Positions 28,513 through 37,804 of a DNA stretch of 64,000 nt are shown in pieces. Within the stretch, counting starts at the first letter, position 1, and every line of letters begins with the position of its first letter. The position numbers and the translations under genes are program-made. This DNA is from Serratia silvae (GTDB taxonomy: Bacteria > Pseudomonadota > Gammaproteobacteria > Enterobacterales > Enterobacteriaceae). The stretch spans positions 186,001-250,000 of the forward strand of contig NZ_JAGQDC010000002.1 of assembly GCF_023282985.1 (NCBI RefSeq), given 5' to 3'. The notes beneath the pieces were generated by a model. The model made no database searches. It had not been told where the DNA came from and saw only the letters and a program-made list of their open reading frames with translations.

Positions 28513-28532
28513 TACTGTTTATGTATACAGTT
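28513..28532. promoter_or_regulatory. LexA (SOS) box of the DinI-like gene
   Basis: The sequence TACTGTTTATGTATACAGTT contains the invariant CTG-N10-CAG (28515-28530) of LexA operators, with an AT-rich spacer. It lies just upstream of the minus-strand DinI-like gene, so SOS control is likely. Confidence 0.88.
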
Positions 28533-28820
28533 ATTCTGACCGAAGGGACGGGGTGAGTGCAAGAGGGGGAGGGGAAAATTTTATCGTGGTCTATTTTGAG
28601 GGATGTATGCTCTATTGCTGCCACTACTACTATTACACACTATTTGTCAAGGTATGAAACGTTGGTTTTTATTATGCATATTGATCTTTGTGCGCCCGTT
28701 TGAATGCACCCATCATAATTGAGTGCAAAGATGCTCGGTTGTGCAATACTTCTTTTTACATGTCATAAGGTTATTATTTAAGCTTTCATATTTAAACTTT
28801 TTCAAAAGGGAATTAATATC
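28533..28820. other. Low-GC intergenic region
   Basis: About 290 bases between the LexA box and a secreted-protein gene. It is AT-rich and I see no gene. The promoter of the gene at 28821 should lie in the right half, where TTTAAACTTTTTCAAAAGGG precedes the ribosome binding site. Confidence 0.4.
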
Positions 28821-29291
28821 ATGAAAAAAACATTACTCTTTTTAGGTATGCTGTCGGTTGGTTGCATCGGTGTGGTGACTTCGGCAGTTGCCCAAAATGC
28901 TGATAACAAAAATGCACTAAAGACAGCGATTAATTTGGCAGAGTTGTTTGCTGAAAAGTCTACTATATGGTCGACTTACCCAGAAAATGATGCCTATGTT
29001 TTTGATCGCTCAGAGGACAACTATGTTGTCGTCGCTAAACGAGCGGATGGCGTTGTGGCACTGGTCAATAAACAAGAGAGCTATACGACCCCTGGGAAAA
29101 TGGTATTAATGGGGACTTATTTTAACTGTAGTAAAATGACAGATGCGACTTTTTATGTTGAAGATGTCAGTGTAGACGACGTAGCCAAGCAACTTGCTGA
29201 GCCAGCTATTGATGATCCAGAGAGAGTGCGTGGTTTTGATGCGAGTATGCCAGTCCACGATCTCTATCTGGTGGCCTGCCCACAGAGCTGA
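28821..29291 (+). CDS. Secreted protein of unknown function
   Basis: This is a 156-residue protein with a clear Sec signal peptide (basic MKKT start, hydrophobic LLFLGMLSVGCIGVV, cleavage near AVAQ-NA). The mature part of about 130 residues is acidic (ENDAYVFDRSEDN; EDVSVDDVAKQ) with two cysteines, one in FNCSK and one near the C-terminus in VACPQS, which could form a disulfide. An AAAAGGG site lies about 10 bases before the ATG. Codon use is AT-rich compared with the backbone, suggesting acquisition. I do not recognise the family. Confidence 0.75.
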   Translation: MKKTLLFLGMLSVGCIGVVTSAVAQNADNKNALKTAINLAELFAEKSTIWSTYPENDAYVFDRSEDNYVVVAKRADGVVALVNKQESYTTPGKMVLMGTYFNCSKMTDATFYVEDVSVDDVAKQLAEPAIDDPERVRGFDASMPVHDLYLVACPQS

Positions 29292-29294
29292 TTA

Positions 29295-29333
29295 TGCACC
29301 ATTAGCTCAACGGCAAGAGCAGTCATCTTCTAA
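29295..29333 (+). pseudogene. 5' half of a phage-like tRNA-Arg (UCU), decayed
   Basis: TGCACCA, a standard D arm TTAGCTCAACGGCAAGAGCA and an anticodon-loop CTTCTAA (anticodon TCT) are visible, but the 3' side of the anticodon stem, the T arm and the acceptor 3' strand cannot be found. It looks like the left half of a phage or plasmid tRNA-Arg gene. Confidence 0.35.
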
Positions 29334-29440
29334 ACAGGAGGTTTGTTTTTGCCGAACTTTCCCCCGAGGTAAGGTCATAACCAGGAGCTGGCTAGAGGAT
29401 TGAGGGAAAGCGATATCTGTAAGCATTAGACAATTAAGCG

Positions 29441-29888
29441 TCAGATACTGAGCTGCTGGTACGCCATCGGTTCGACGTGTTGAGCCATATCGTGTGGGCT
29501 AAACCCTCAGGGCCGTGGAGGTGCCAGAACAAAGAGAGCTTACATGCTTTCTTCCCGGCAACCGAGCGGATCATCTTTGCGGGGCATTATGCTGGGCCAT
29601 ACCAGCCAAAAGATACCGGCCGTACTGCCAAGTGCTCAAAGCTGAAGCAAAACGTCTTCAAGCCGCTGATCGACTATTTCAGGTCAGCACGGCAGGCGCT
29701 GAACGTATCAGCCAAAGAAATCCAACGCTGCAACTGGCTGTCAAATGGCTAGCCACGGGTTTAGCGAAAGCCAATGGCAACTGCCCAGAGAAGATCAGTA
29801 TTTGGTGTTACCGCAGCATTTATCACCCGATGATCGGGCAAGGCCTCCGACAAGGGGAGGTAATAAGAATGCCAAACAATCCTCATAG
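29441..29888 (+). pseudogene. Broken phage DNA N6-adenine methyltransferase (Dam-like)
   Basis: This is the C-terminal part of a phage-type adenine methyltransferase. Reading one frame from about 29441 gives VRHRFDVLSHIVWAKPSG..FFPATERIIFAGHY and PLIDYFRSARQAL; near 29745 the homology moves to another frame, giving MASHGFSESQWQLPREDQY, which ends at TAG 29886-29888. The 5' catalytic part is missing. A frameshift and a 5' truncation show that it is not functional. It marks a prophage remnant. Confidence 0.7.
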
Positions 29889-29935
29889 CTAGGCAGACAT
29901 CAGCGAGATCCTGGTTTCATTGTGGCGCGGTGATG

Positions 29936-30290
29936 TGCTGATCGGCGGCGTTAAAGGATCGGGATGAAACGAGCACCGCGTTGGTAGATACCGCTGGTGC
30001 TGAGCGCCGCACCACCGAACAGTTAAAGCTTGAACAGCAGACAAGGCCGACGTTGAAAACAGAACGTTACGCCAGGCGTTGGAGCATAGCGACGGTAGCA
30101 ATCAGCGCTTGCCTGATTCTGCTATCGATATCTTGCACAGAAAAACCTAAGCCTGCACCGGCCCAGGTGTACCCTCCAGCAGTTTGACGGACACCGTTCA
30201 CCGGGGAAACTTTCAGTGATGCCGTTATGGTCTTGCAAGTGAGCTTGATATATGTGCTTCAAGGATCGAGGGGCTGATTAAGTGGCCGCG
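29936..30290 (+). pseudogene. Decayed phage spanin pair (Rz/Rz1-like)
   Basis: Two overlapping frames carry lysis-protein traces. One reads ERRTTEQLKLEQQ and, after a shift, ENRTLRQALEHSDGSNQRLP ending near 30152, like the C-terminal coiled region of an inner-membrane spanin. The other reads ATVAISACLILLSISC followed by the proline-rich KPKPAPAQVYPP, like an Rz1 lipoprotein; a TGA at 30185-30187 interrupts it before RTPFTGETFSDAVM, which is typical of the family. A further shift follows. The cassette is therefore dead. Confidence 0.55.
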
Positions 30291-30405
30291 GAATACGGAA
30301 TTCAGGTAACTCGTTTAGCTATTCACCACACAACGAGCATTGAGCGAAATAAAAGCGAATATCCATATAATTAGTAGTGAAATTCAACAAAGGAGATATT
30401 TCACT

Positions 30406-30840
30406 ATGAAAGCGATTTTTCAAAACTATTACAAAACTATCAAGTCTATGGATGTTGCGAATGGGTATACCTTAAAAGGTTTCATACCTAAAGAAGTTAG
30501 TGAGGCTGTAAAGGCCGGTAAATCAGCGTGGTTTGAGTCCAAGGTTTGCGTAGCCGATGCTTCTAGCCCGGTGCGAAATGTTGGCAAAAAAATTATCGTA
30601 TCATCCTCTGGCTCCCCGGGTTTTCTGAATCACTCTGATACTTCCTTTCAAACAACTCTCGGTGGAAGTCTGTCACATCCTGTTACCGGGGAATATATAA
30701 ATTATCCTGGGTTGGCTTGTTTTAACATACAGCTTGTCAAAACTGAAAGAGTTTACTTTAGCGTAAGGGCTTTGGAGTTACTGCATCCGAATGTCCCAAC
30801 GAACATTGTTTGTCATGCTATGTTTTATATCTACGATTAA
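30406..30840 (+). CDS. Unknown small protein, AT-rich
   Basis: This is a 144-residue protein without an obvious signal peptide or membrane segment. It begins MKAIFQNYYKTIKSM and ends MFYIYD. The ATG at 30406 is preceded by AAAGGAG about ten bases upstream; a longer in-frame TTG at 30340 has no such site. It lies between prophage debris and a terminator, has low GC content, and I do not recognise its family. It could be a phage-borne cargo gene that has stayed intact while the surrounding phage genes decayed. Confidence 0.65.
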   Translation: MKAIFQNYYKTIKSMDVANGYTLKGFIPKEVSEAVKAGKSAWFESKVCVADASSPVRNVGKKIIVSSSGSPGFLNHSDTSFQTTLGGSLSHPVTGEYINYPGLACFNIQLVKTERVYFSVRALELLHPNVPTNIVCHAMFYIYD

Positions 30841-30905
30841 ATAAACATCATGCGTGTCTATTATCGGTGGCATCTGGTTTTACCACAGTAATAGTCAAGA
30901 AAACC

Positions 30906-30932
30906 AGCCTCGGCATAGTCCGGGGCTTTTTT
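30906..30932 (+). terminator. Rho-independent terminator
   Basis: AGCCTCGG (30906-30913) pairs with CCGGGGCT (30920-30927), with one G-T pair, and is followed by six T residues. It closes the transcription unit of the unknown gene at 30406. Confidence 0.8.
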
Positions 30933-30963
30933 GTGACCATAGAAACCGAATAAGGAGCAGAAG

Positions 30964-31029
30964 ATGTGTGGCGTTAAGCAGGGAGTAAAAGCCGTGCAGG
31001 GAGAAATAATAGCGTACAGCGGCAATTAA
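30964..31029 (+). CDS. Possible 21-residue peptide
   Basis: This is a 22-codon frame (MCGVKQGVKAVQGEIIAYSGN) with an excellent ribosome site AAGGAG seven bases upstream of ATG. It is very short and its conservation is unknown, so it may be a remnant or a translated micro-ORF. Confidence 0.25.
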   Translation: MCGVKQGVKAVQGEIIAYSGN

Positions 31030-31130
31030 GACGGCGATCTAACGGCTAACAAGAGGGGAAACCTAAGTGCTGAAAGGCGATGGCTTGTCGGCAATTTTAC
31101 CACCATTTTACCATGTGAAGGTTTTGTTAA

Positions 31131-31158
31131 TAAAAAACCAACCCTAAGCGGTTGGTTT
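31131..31158 (-). terminator. Rho-independent terminator after tRNA-Pro
   Basis: On the minus strand AACCAACC pairs with GGTTGGTT and is followed by a run of T (the A-run at 31131-31137). It lies 14 bases past the 3' end of tRNA-Pro. Confidence 0.88.
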
Positions 31159-31171
31159 CTCTATAAATAGT

Positions 31172-31248
31172 TGGTCGGCATGAGAGGATTCGAACCTCCG
31201 ACCCCCGACACCCCATGACGGTGCGCTACCAGGCTGCGCTACATGCCG
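31172..31248 (-). tRNA. proL: tRNA-Pro (anticodon GGG)
   Basis: This is a 77-base tRNA on the minus strand with encoded CCA. The anticodon stem-loop reads CCGTC ATGGGGT GTCGG, giving anticodon GGG, and the T arm contains GGAGGTTCGAATCCTC. It matches E. coli proL, which also lies beside yejM. Confidence 0.97.
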
Positions 31249-31323
31249 ACGCAGAACCCTATACTACCGTTTTCAGATGTAAATTCAAGCAGCTACCTCA
31301 CCGATTGCTCTAGATTTAAGCAG

Positions 31324-33108
31324 TTAGTTGGCGATAAAGCGTTTTACATCGGTCAGCACCTGCAACAGCAGGGCTAGCTGGGGTTTCTCGTCTTTGATCT
31401 CGTTATCGTCTTGATCGTAGGCACGGTAGTTGCCATTGACATCCAATGTCAGCGTCTGTGTTGGCGTGGTGATCACCAACTGGCTGCCGTCACCGGTGGC
31501 CAGCCAATTGTTTTTACGCTGTGCGGCAAACAGATCTTCGCCTTGCGAGTAGTCGTTAGCCGGTGTTTTCACATGCAGCAGACGTTGCATCAGCGTGCGC
31601 ATCACATCGTTATGATTGGTCAGCTTATTGATGGTTTGTGCCGGCGTGCCTGGCCAGTGAATGACCAACGGAACCTGCAACTGGCTGCGGTTAAAGCTGC
31701 TGCCCGCTCCCCAGTTGCCTTTGCCGGTATCGTTGAACTCTATGCCGTGCTCGGCGGTGATCACCACCACGGTTTTATCCAGCAGGCCTTTTTCTTTCAG
31801 CGTAGCCAGCACCTGCTCAATCTGCGCATCGAGGTCTTTAGCGCCGGTACGATAACGTTGGGTGAAGGCCTCAGGTGCGAGCTTATTGTCACCCTCTGGT
31901 AACCTGGCTCCGCTGAAATTGATATAGGAGAACCAAGGGCTACTACCGCTCTGAGTGGCCAACCAGCTCTGCCACTGATGAGTGGTGGCGGCATCGCTTT
32001 GTACGAACGGTTCAGGCGGTAGCGAGAAATCGGTCAATAGCGCCTGGCGGTAAAGCCTGGCGTTGAAACCGTCTGAAGAGAACAGGCCGAACTGATAGCC
32101 TTGATCGCTCAGCGCGCTAATCAACGCGGCCGGTTTGCGTCCGGCCAGAATACCATCCAGATAGGTAGGCGAAATACCGTAGAACAGGCCAAACAGGCCG
32201 GTGTCCGCATGGTTACCGGAGCTGTAATGGTCGCTGAAGCGGATATTTTCCTGGGCAAAGCGGCTCAGGCCGGGCATGTCTTGCGCCAGATCCTGGGTAC
32301 GCACGCCGTTCACTACGATCATCAGCAGGTTGTAGCCGCTGCCTTTATCGCTGTAGTTCAGGCTGTTGAGCGGATATTCAACGGCCGCCGCTTCTGGATT
32401 GCCCTGTTGCATCAGGCGGCGCTCATATTCTTGCTGATCGAGCAGGCCGTGCTTTTCCAGGAACTTACGAGCGGTCATTGGGTAAGAAAGCGGCAGGTTG
32501 GCGCGCTGCATGGTGATCGGCCGATAGAAATTGGCATCCGCCCAGATATAAATCAGGTGCGAAGCAAAGAACGAACAGATGAACAGCACCGCCAGCGGCT
32601 TGCCGAAGTTGCGCCGGTTCAGGCTGCGCAGTTTCTGCCAGCTCCAGGTGGCAAACAGCATTTCGATCAGGAATATCACCGGTACGGCGATAAACACCAA
32701 CTGCCAGTCGCGCGCCAGTTCACTCTGGTCCGGGTTGACGACCAACTCCCACACCACCGGATTCAGGTGCAGGTGGAAGTGGGTAAAGACTTCGCCGTCA
32801 ACCAGCAGCAACGTTAGCCCGGCGGTGGCCAACGTCGCAGAAATAAATCGCAGCAGGCGCTGCGACATCACTACAAAGGTGAGCGGGAAGATGATCAGCA
32901 GGTAGACGGCAAAAACAATAAAGCTGAACTGCCCAATCAGGCTGACCAACGCATAGACTCGCCCCAACAGTGAGGACGGCCAGTCGGTAACAAACAGGTA
33001 GCGACTGCCCAACCCGATACTGAGCAGAATATTAAATAAGGCGAACCAGTGCCCCCAGCCAATCATCTGGGAGACTTTTTCACGATAACGCTGACGGTTT
33101 GTCACCAT
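31324..33108 (-). CDS. yejM: Inner-membrane sulfatase-fold protein YejM (PbgA/LapC)
   Basis: YejM (PbgA, LapC) senses lipopolysaccharide in the inner membrane and controls LpxC turnover through LapB/FtsH. The 594-residue protein has five N-terminal membrane helices (about residues 20-185) and a large periplasmic alkaline-phosphatase/sulfatase-like domain (about 245-590; SDHYSSGNHADTGLFGLFYG; TAEHGIEFNDTGKGNWGAG). The length equals the E. coli protein within a few residues. It is followed by the small gene yejL upstream, with which it forms the usual yejLM unit. No anomaly is seen. Confidence 0.96.
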   Translation of the reverse strand: MVTNRQRYREKVSQMIGWGHWFALFNILLSIGLGSRYLFVTDWPSSLLGRVYALVSLIGQFSFIVFAVYLLIIFPLTFVVMSQRLLRFISATLATAGLTLLLVDGEVFTHFHLHLNPVVWELVVNPDQSELARDWQLVFIAVPVIFLIEMLFATWSWQKLRSLNRRNFGKPLAVLFICSFFASHLIYIWADANFYRPITMQRANLPLSYPMTARKFLEKHGLLDQQEYERRLMQQGNPEAAAVEYPLNSLNYSDKGSGYNLLMIVVNGVRTQDLAQDMPGLSRFAQENIRFSDHYSSGNHADTGLFGLFYGISPTYLDGILAGRKPAALISALSDQGYQFGLFSSDGFNARLYRQALLTDFSLPPEPFVQSDAATTHQWQSWLATQSGSSPWFSYINFSGARLPEGDNKLAPEAFTQRYRTGAKDLDAQIEQVLATLKEKGLLDKTVVVITAEHGIEFNDTGKGNWGAGSSFNRSQLQVPLVIHWPGTPAQTINKLTNHNDVMRTLMQRLLHVKTPANDYSQGEDLFAAQRKNNWLATGDGSQLVITTPTQTLTLDVNGNYRAYDQDDNEIKDEKPQLALLLQVLTDVKRFIAN

Positions 33109-33117
33109 AAGTAATTA

Positions 33118-33345
33118 TTAATGCGCTTTATCTTCATGGATAGAAGCCTGCAGGGCTTCAGCAAACGATCTGGCCAGTGTCTTCCGCTGTGCGGGAGCAA
33201 TACTGGTGTTGATCAAATTGGTTACCATGTTGCCCAGCACCATCAAAGAGAGATCGGTGGGAGTATGGTGTTTTTCCAGAACGTTGACCAGCTCAGAGAG
33301 CAGTTGTTCAACGTGTTCGTCACTATAACGAGATGATTGTGGCAT
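33118..33345 (-). CDS. yejL: Conserved protein YejL (UPF0352)
   Basis: This is a 75-residue cytoplasmic protein of unknown role, [20 protein letters not shown] onward, with the same length as E. coli YejL. I chose the ATG at 33345 for that reason; 11 extra in-frame codons upstream are not conserved. It lies nine bases upstream of yejM and divergent from yejK. Confidence 0.93.
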   Translation of the reverse strand: MPQSSRYSDEHVEQLLSELVNVLEKHHTPTDLSLMVLGNMVTNLINTSIAPAQRKTLARSFAEALQASIHEDKAH

Positions 33346-33506
33346 AAAAATTGTGCTCAAGGCTCGACAAAGTCCCATATCTTAACGTATAGAGCCGCGA
33401 TTTTCCGCTCTTTTATAGCGTGAAGTTCGTTAAGGTATTGCCATGGCCGTTGTCTTTCGGCTTCTTCAGTGCTTGAATACGCGCTCAAAGAACAGGAGGA
33501 ATAATC

Positions 33507-34511
33507 ATGAGTCTGGATATCGAGCAGATTGCACTGCACCAGTTGGTAAAACGCGATGAGCAGACGCTGGAAGTGGTGTTGCGCGATTCCCTTCTTACCA
33601 CCAATGCGGCGGTGGAAGAGATGATGGCAGAGCTGCATCGCGTTTACAGCGCCAAGAGTAAGGCTTACGGTCTGTTCAACGAGCAGAGCGAACTGGCGGA
33701 CGCGTTGCGCAACTGCCGTAAGGGTGATGACGACTTCCTCGCATTTAGCCGTGCTGCCACCGGCCGTCTACGTGACGAACTGGCCAAATATCCGTTTGCC
33801 GACGGTGGCGTGGTGCTGTTCGCACATTACCGTTATCTGGCGGTGGAATACTTGTTGATCACGGTGCTGAACAGTTGTAACAGTACACGCGTCAATGAAG
33901 AGTTGGATATCCGCACCACCCACTATCTGGATATCAACCATGCGGATATTGTGGCGCGTATCGATCTGACCGAATGGGAAACCAATCCGCAATCGACTCG
34001 CTATCTGACATTCCTCAAAGGGCGGGTAGGGCGCAAGGTTTCCGATTTCTTTATGGATTTCCTGGCGGCGGCGGAAGGGCTGGACACCAAAGCGCAAAAC
34101 CGTGGCTTGTTACAGGCGGTGGATGATTACTGTGCTGATGCCCAACTAGGCAAACATGAACGCCAAACGGTACGTCAGCAGGTTTACAGCTACTGTAATG
34201 AGCAGTTGCAGGCAGGTGAAGAGATCGAGTTGCAGGAGCTGTCGAAAGAAATAGCCCCGGTGGGCGAGAAGGATTTCCTGCAGTTTTCCAGTGAACAGGG
34301 TTACGAGCTAGAGGATAGTTTTCCGGCGGATCGCGGCACCTTACGCCAACTGACCAAATTTGCTGGCAGCGGCGGCGGTATCAGCCTGAACTTTGATGCG
34401 ATGCTGCTGGGGGAGCGCATTTTCTGGGATGCGGCTACCGATACCCTGACGATCAGAGGTACGCCACCGAATCTGCGCGATCAGTTGCAACGTCGCACGG
34501 GCGGCAAGTAA
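33507..34511 (+). CDS. yejK: Nucleoid-associated protein YejK (NdpA)
   Basis: This is a 334-residue nucleoid-associated protein of the NdpA/37-kDa family, starting [18 protein letters not shown]. In E. coli it is bound to the nucleoid and interacts with topoisomerases. It has an AGGAGGAATAATC ribosome site and ends at a strong bidirectional terminator shared with rplY. Confidence 0.95.
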   Translation: MSLDIEQIALHQLVKRDEQTLEVVLRDSLLTTNAAVEEMMAELHRVYSAKSKAYGLFNEQSELADALRNCRKGDDDFLAFSRAATGRLRDELAKYPFADGGVVLFAHYRYLAVEYLLITVLNSCNSTRVNEELDIRTTHYLDINHADIVARIDLTEWETNPQSTRYLTFLKGRVGRKVSDFFMDFLAAAEGLDTKAQNRGLLQAVDDYCADAQLGKHERQTVRQQVYSYCNEQLQAGEEIELQELSKEIAPVGEKDFLQFSSEQGYELEDSFPADRGTLRQLTKFAGSGGGISLNFDAMLLGERIFWDAATDTLTIRGTPPNLRDQLQRRTGGK

Positions 34512-34534
34512 GCATCACTGAATGACAGCCAATA

Positions 34535-34560
34535 AAAAACGCCGCAATTGCGGCGTTTTT
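34535..34560. terminator. Bidirectional terminator between yejK and rplY
   Basis: This is a perfect 26-base palindrome: five A, CGCCGCAA, its complement and five T. Both strands show a GC-rich stem and a T-run, so it can terminate both convergent genes. Confidence 0.95.
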
Positions 34561-34594
34561 CACTTCGGCGTCCCGAAAATCGATAACGTGGCGA

Positions 34595-34879
34595 TTAAAC
34601 GCGAACGAAGTCGATGTGAGCCAGTTTTGGCTTGAACGGGTGACGCTGTACAGCCTGAACCTTAACTTTGGTTTCTTTACCGTCGACAACCAAAACTACT
34701 GCTTCGCTGTAGAATTCTGGTTTAACTTCCATGTTCTTTACAGAATCATGGTCTAGTTCGATAGCAATCGCAGCTTCTTCGCCACCATAGATGATAGCTG
34801 GGAATTTGTTTGCTGCACGCAGGCGGCGGCTCGCACCCTTACCCTGGTCTTTACGTACTTGTACGTTGATAGTGAACAT
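34595..34879 (-). CDS. rplY: 50S ribosomal protein L25
   Basis: L25 binds 5S rRNA in the large ribosomal subunit. The 94-residue single-domain form ([20 protein letters not shown]...) is exactly the E. coli length. I chose the ATG at 34879, not the longer in-frame frame, because the mature N-terminus MFTINV is conserved. RplY autoregulates in some species, but I see no obvious leader structure. Confidence 0.97.
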   Translation of the reverse strand: MFTINVQVRKDQGKGASRRLRAANKFPAIIYGGEEAAIAIELDHDSVKNMEVKPEFYSEAVVLVVDGKETKVKVQAVQRHPFKPKLAHIDFVRV

Positions 34880-35029
34880 TGTTTTTTCTCTTAAAAGAAA
34901 ATTTACCCTGCTACAGGCGACCCAGTAACAGGCTCGATAACCTGCTTTCACACTGGGCGAACCCAGGTAAAGCGGGCGGCATTTTAACGGAAAGCCGCTC
35001 TCTGGGCAATGAAAACCTGCCGCACGGGC

Positions 35030-36787
35030 TTAATACAGCTCATTGGCACGGCGAAAGCGGCCCTGATAATCAAAAACTTTTTCGCGTATTTGCCAGAACT
35101 GGCCGCGTTTGCGCGCGACGACGAAATCGGGATGGCGTAACAGCGCCTGCTGAGCCAGAATGTCCGCCGCGTTTTGCCAACCGAAGGGGACGCCAGGTGC
35201 CCGTTGGTGCGGGCGCAGGAACAGCATCTCGAAGGCTTTGCGTTGCGCGGGCGTTTGCAGGCGGAAACGTTCGCTGGTGCTGGTGCCATCTTCGTCATAA
35301 TAGGTGGCTTTCAGCCATTCCCCTTTGTCGTCCTTGCCGCTTTGCAGTTCCATTCCGCCACAGCGCAGGACTAGCGCATCCTTCAGCTTCAATGCGGCCT
35401 TCAGCATATCGTCCGGATCGACCAATACTTCCTGGCACTGATGGCAGCGGCGTGCCGCAATATCGTTCTCTGCGCCGCAGTGCGGGCAGCATTTGAAACG
35501 GAAGCGGTAGTCACACTGCTCGCGATGTCCCTCATCATCTTCCAGCCAGCCCTGACAGCGACGGCCGTAGTGCTCGATGATGTCGCCGTTCTCGGTGCAT
35601 TTGCCCCAAAACAGGTTGGCAAAACCGCAGCCAGGGCAAAATACCTGTACCGGTTGGCTGTCGGAGTGGGGTTTGCTAACGCCCACTTCCGGCGTGAACA
35701 AATCGTGGGGATTGCCGGCATAGTCCAGGATCAGGCAGTCGGTCTTGCCTGGGGCCAGCCGTAAACCGCGCCCGACGATCTGCTGATACAGGCTGACGGA
35801 CTCGGTGGGGCGCAAAATAGCGATCAGATCGACATGCGGCGCATCGAAACCCGTCGTCAGCACCGCCACGTTGACCAGGTAGCGCAGTTGCTGTTGCTTG
35901 AAGGCTTCGATTAGCGCGTCACGTTCGCCTGGCGGCGTTTCGGCACTGACCAGCGCCGCTTCCCCGCTTGGCAACAGCCCATGCACTTCACGGGCATGCT
36001 CCACCGTGGAGGCAAAAATCATCACGCCTTTGCGGGTTTCGGCGTATTCGACGATCTGGCTGATGATGTGTGGCGTAATGCGGTTTTGCTGTTTCAGCTC
36101 GCGGTTAAGATCCACTTCGCTGAACAAGCCGTTGCTTCTGGCCTCCAGGCGGCTGAAATCGTACTGCACGATCGGCATATCCAGCCGTTCTGGCGGCACC
36201 AGAAAGCCGTGTTTAATCATATAGCGCAACGGCAGTTCATAAATGCAGTCGCGAAACAGGCTGTTGCCGTCGCCACGGGTGATGCCGTGGTAGTGATATT
36301 GATAAATCCAGCCTTTACCTAGCCGATAAGGGGTGGCCGTCAGGCCAAGCAGGCGCAGTTGCGGGTTGGTTTTTTGCAGATGTTGAATAATTTGCTGGTA
36401 TTGGCTGTCGTCATCGTCGCTGATGCGGTGGCATTCGTCGACGATCAGCAGGGAAAATGCGCCGTCGAACAGCGACAGATTACGTGCCACCGATTGCACG
36501 CTGCCGAACACCACCTTGCCGCTGCTCTCTTTTTGCTGTAGCCCGGCGGCGAAGATGTCAGCCTCCAGGCCATAAGCGCAGTATTTGCTGTGGTTTTGCG
36601 CCACCAGCTCTTTGACGTGGGCCAGCACTAACACCCGGCCACGGGCGCGTTTTGCCAACTCGGCGATCACCAGGCTTTTGCCAGCGCCGGTTGGTAGCAC
36701 GATCAGGGCCGGTTCAGGATGCTGGCGGAAATGCTTGATGGTGGCGTCAACCGCTTCCAACTGGTACGGGCGTAGGGTAAAGGCCAT
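35030..36787 (-). CDS. radD: DNA repair helicase-like protein RadD (YejH)
   Basis: RadD is a superfamily 2 ATPase that helps in double-strand break repair and interacts with SSB and RecA. The 585-residue protein has Walker A LPTGAGKS at about residues 30-37, DECHR (motif II) near 116-120, the SAT-like [10 protein letters not shown] and motif [11 protein letters not shown] cysteine cluster at about 385-450 ([22 protein letters not shown]) is the zinc region. The length matches E. coli YejH. Confidence 0.95.
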   Translation of the reverse strand: MAFTLRPYQLEAVDATIKHFRQHPEPALIVLPTGAGKSLVIAELAKRARGRVLVLAHVKELVAQNHSKYCAYGLEADIFAAGLQQKESSGKVVFGSVQSVARNLSLFDGAFSLLIVDECHRISDDDDSQYQQIIQHLQKTNPQLRLLGLTATPYRLGKGWIYQYHYHGITRGDGNSLFRDCIYELPLRYMIKHGFLVPPERLDMPIVQYDFSRLEARSNGLFSEVDLNRELKQQNRITPHIISQIVEYAETRKGVMIFASTVEHAREVHGLLPSGEAALVSAETPPGERDALIEAFKQQQLRYLVNVAVLTTGFDAPHVDLIAILRPTESVSLYQQIVGRGLRLAPGKTDCLILDYAGNPHDLFTPEVGVSKPHSDSQPVQVFCPGCGFANLFWGKCTENGDIIEHYGRRCQGWLEDDEGHREQCDYRFRFKCCPHCGAENDIAARRCHQCQEVLVDPDDMLKAALKLKDALVLRCGGMELQSGKDDKGEWLKATYYDEDGTSTSERFRLQTPAQRKAFEMLFLRPHQRAPGVPFGWQNAADILAQQALLRHPDFVVARKRGQFWQIREKVFDYQGRFRRANELY

Positions 36788-37060
36788 GCGTTAGTAGCGC
36801 TCGCTGAAGTGGGCTGTAACACTCCACTGAAATTGTGACATTTTGCTCCTCAGACGGCGGAAAAATTTCTATTATTATGCCCTCTGCGGCTACGCAGTGC
36901 GAGAAGCATGGAAATTACCCCTGTTATGGCATTATACTAAGCGGCTTCCCTACGCGAACATCCTCTTCGAACCTGTTTTTTGCACCTGGTGCGATAACGG
37001 GGCGTCATATTTAGCAACCAGATCAATGCGATCATAACAACGACAGGCAAAGCAGATTTA

Positions 37061-37774
37061 ATGCGACTGGACAAGTTTTTATCTCAGCAGTTGGGTATCA
37101 GCCGTGCGCTGGTAGCGCGTGAACTCCGTGCAAAACGTGTCACCGTAGACGGTGAAGTGGTCAAGAGCGGGGCGCTCAAGCTGGCTCCGGAACAGGAAGT
37201 GCGGTTTGATGACAACGTGTTGTCACAGCTGAACGGGCCACGTTACTTCATGCTCAATAAGCCACAGGGTTATGTGTGTTCGACCGACGACCCGGATCAT
37301 CCAACCGTGCTCTATTTCCTGGATGAACCCGTCGCGTACAAGCTGCATGCGGCAGGGCGGCTGGATATTGATACCACCGGCCTGGTACTGATGACCGATG
37401 ACGGCCAGTGGTCGCACCGTATCACCTCACCGCGCCACGAGTGTGAGAAAACCTATCTGGTGACGTTGGAACATCCGTTGGCCGCTGATACCGCTCAGCA
37501 GTTCGAGCAAGGCGTGCAGCTGCATAACGAAAAAAATCTGACCAAGCCAGCGAAGTTGGAAAAAATCGAAGATACCCTGGTGCGCCTTACCATCAGCGAA
37601 GGGCGTTACCATCAGGTGAAACGCATGTTTGCCGCCGTGGGTAACCGGGTCATCGAATTACACCGTGAGCGCATTGGCGCCATTGTGTTGGATGACGATT
37701 TGGCACCGGGGGAATACCGCCCGCTGACCGAAGAAGAGATTGCCAGCGTAGGCGCACCGCACCTGCTGGATTAA
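37061..37774 (+). CDS. rsuA: 16S rRNA pseudouridine(516) synthase RsuA
   Basis: RsuA converts U516 of 16S rRNA to pseudouridine. The 237-residue protein has an N-terminal S4 RNA-binding domain (about 1-60) and the catalytic [10 protein letters not shown] with nucleophile D102, the same number as in E. coli. The ribosome site is weak. It is followed after 30 bases by bcr, the E. coli arrangement. Confidence 0.96.
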   Translation: MRLDKFLSQQLGISRALVARELRAKRVTVDGEVVKSGALKLAPEQEVRFDDNVLSQLNGPRYFMLNKPQGYVCSTDDPDHPTVLYFLDEPVAYKLHAAGRLDIDTTGLVLMTDDGQWSHRITSPRHECEKTYLVTLEHPLAADTAQQFEQGVQLHNEKNLTKPAKLEKIEDTLVRLTISEGRYHQVKRMFAAVGNRVIELHRERIGAIVLDDDLAPGEYRPLTEEEIASVGAPHLLD

Positions 37775-37804
37775 TTTTTACCACCGACCAAGGAGTCGTT
37801 GAAC

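Noticed and set aside
29515..29892. 125-codon frame in the phage remnant
   Set aside because: Its translation matches nothing I know, whereas the other two frames carry adenine-methylase motifs; this frame is only open because of the decayed sequence.
31060..31130. Possible end of a phage integrase on the minus strand beside tRNA-Pro
   Set aside because: One frame reads NGGKIADKPSPFST before a stop, but only about a dozen residues are visible and no upstream coding remains, so the case is too weak.
31172..31248. Attachment-site duplication of the tRNA-Pro 3' end
   Set aside because: I searched by eye for a second copy of the T-arm/acceptor sequence within 28-31 kb and did not find one.
32101..32817. 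238-codon open frame on the plus strand
   Set aside because: It is antisense to yejM and has no domain or ribosome site; the real gene is on the other strand.
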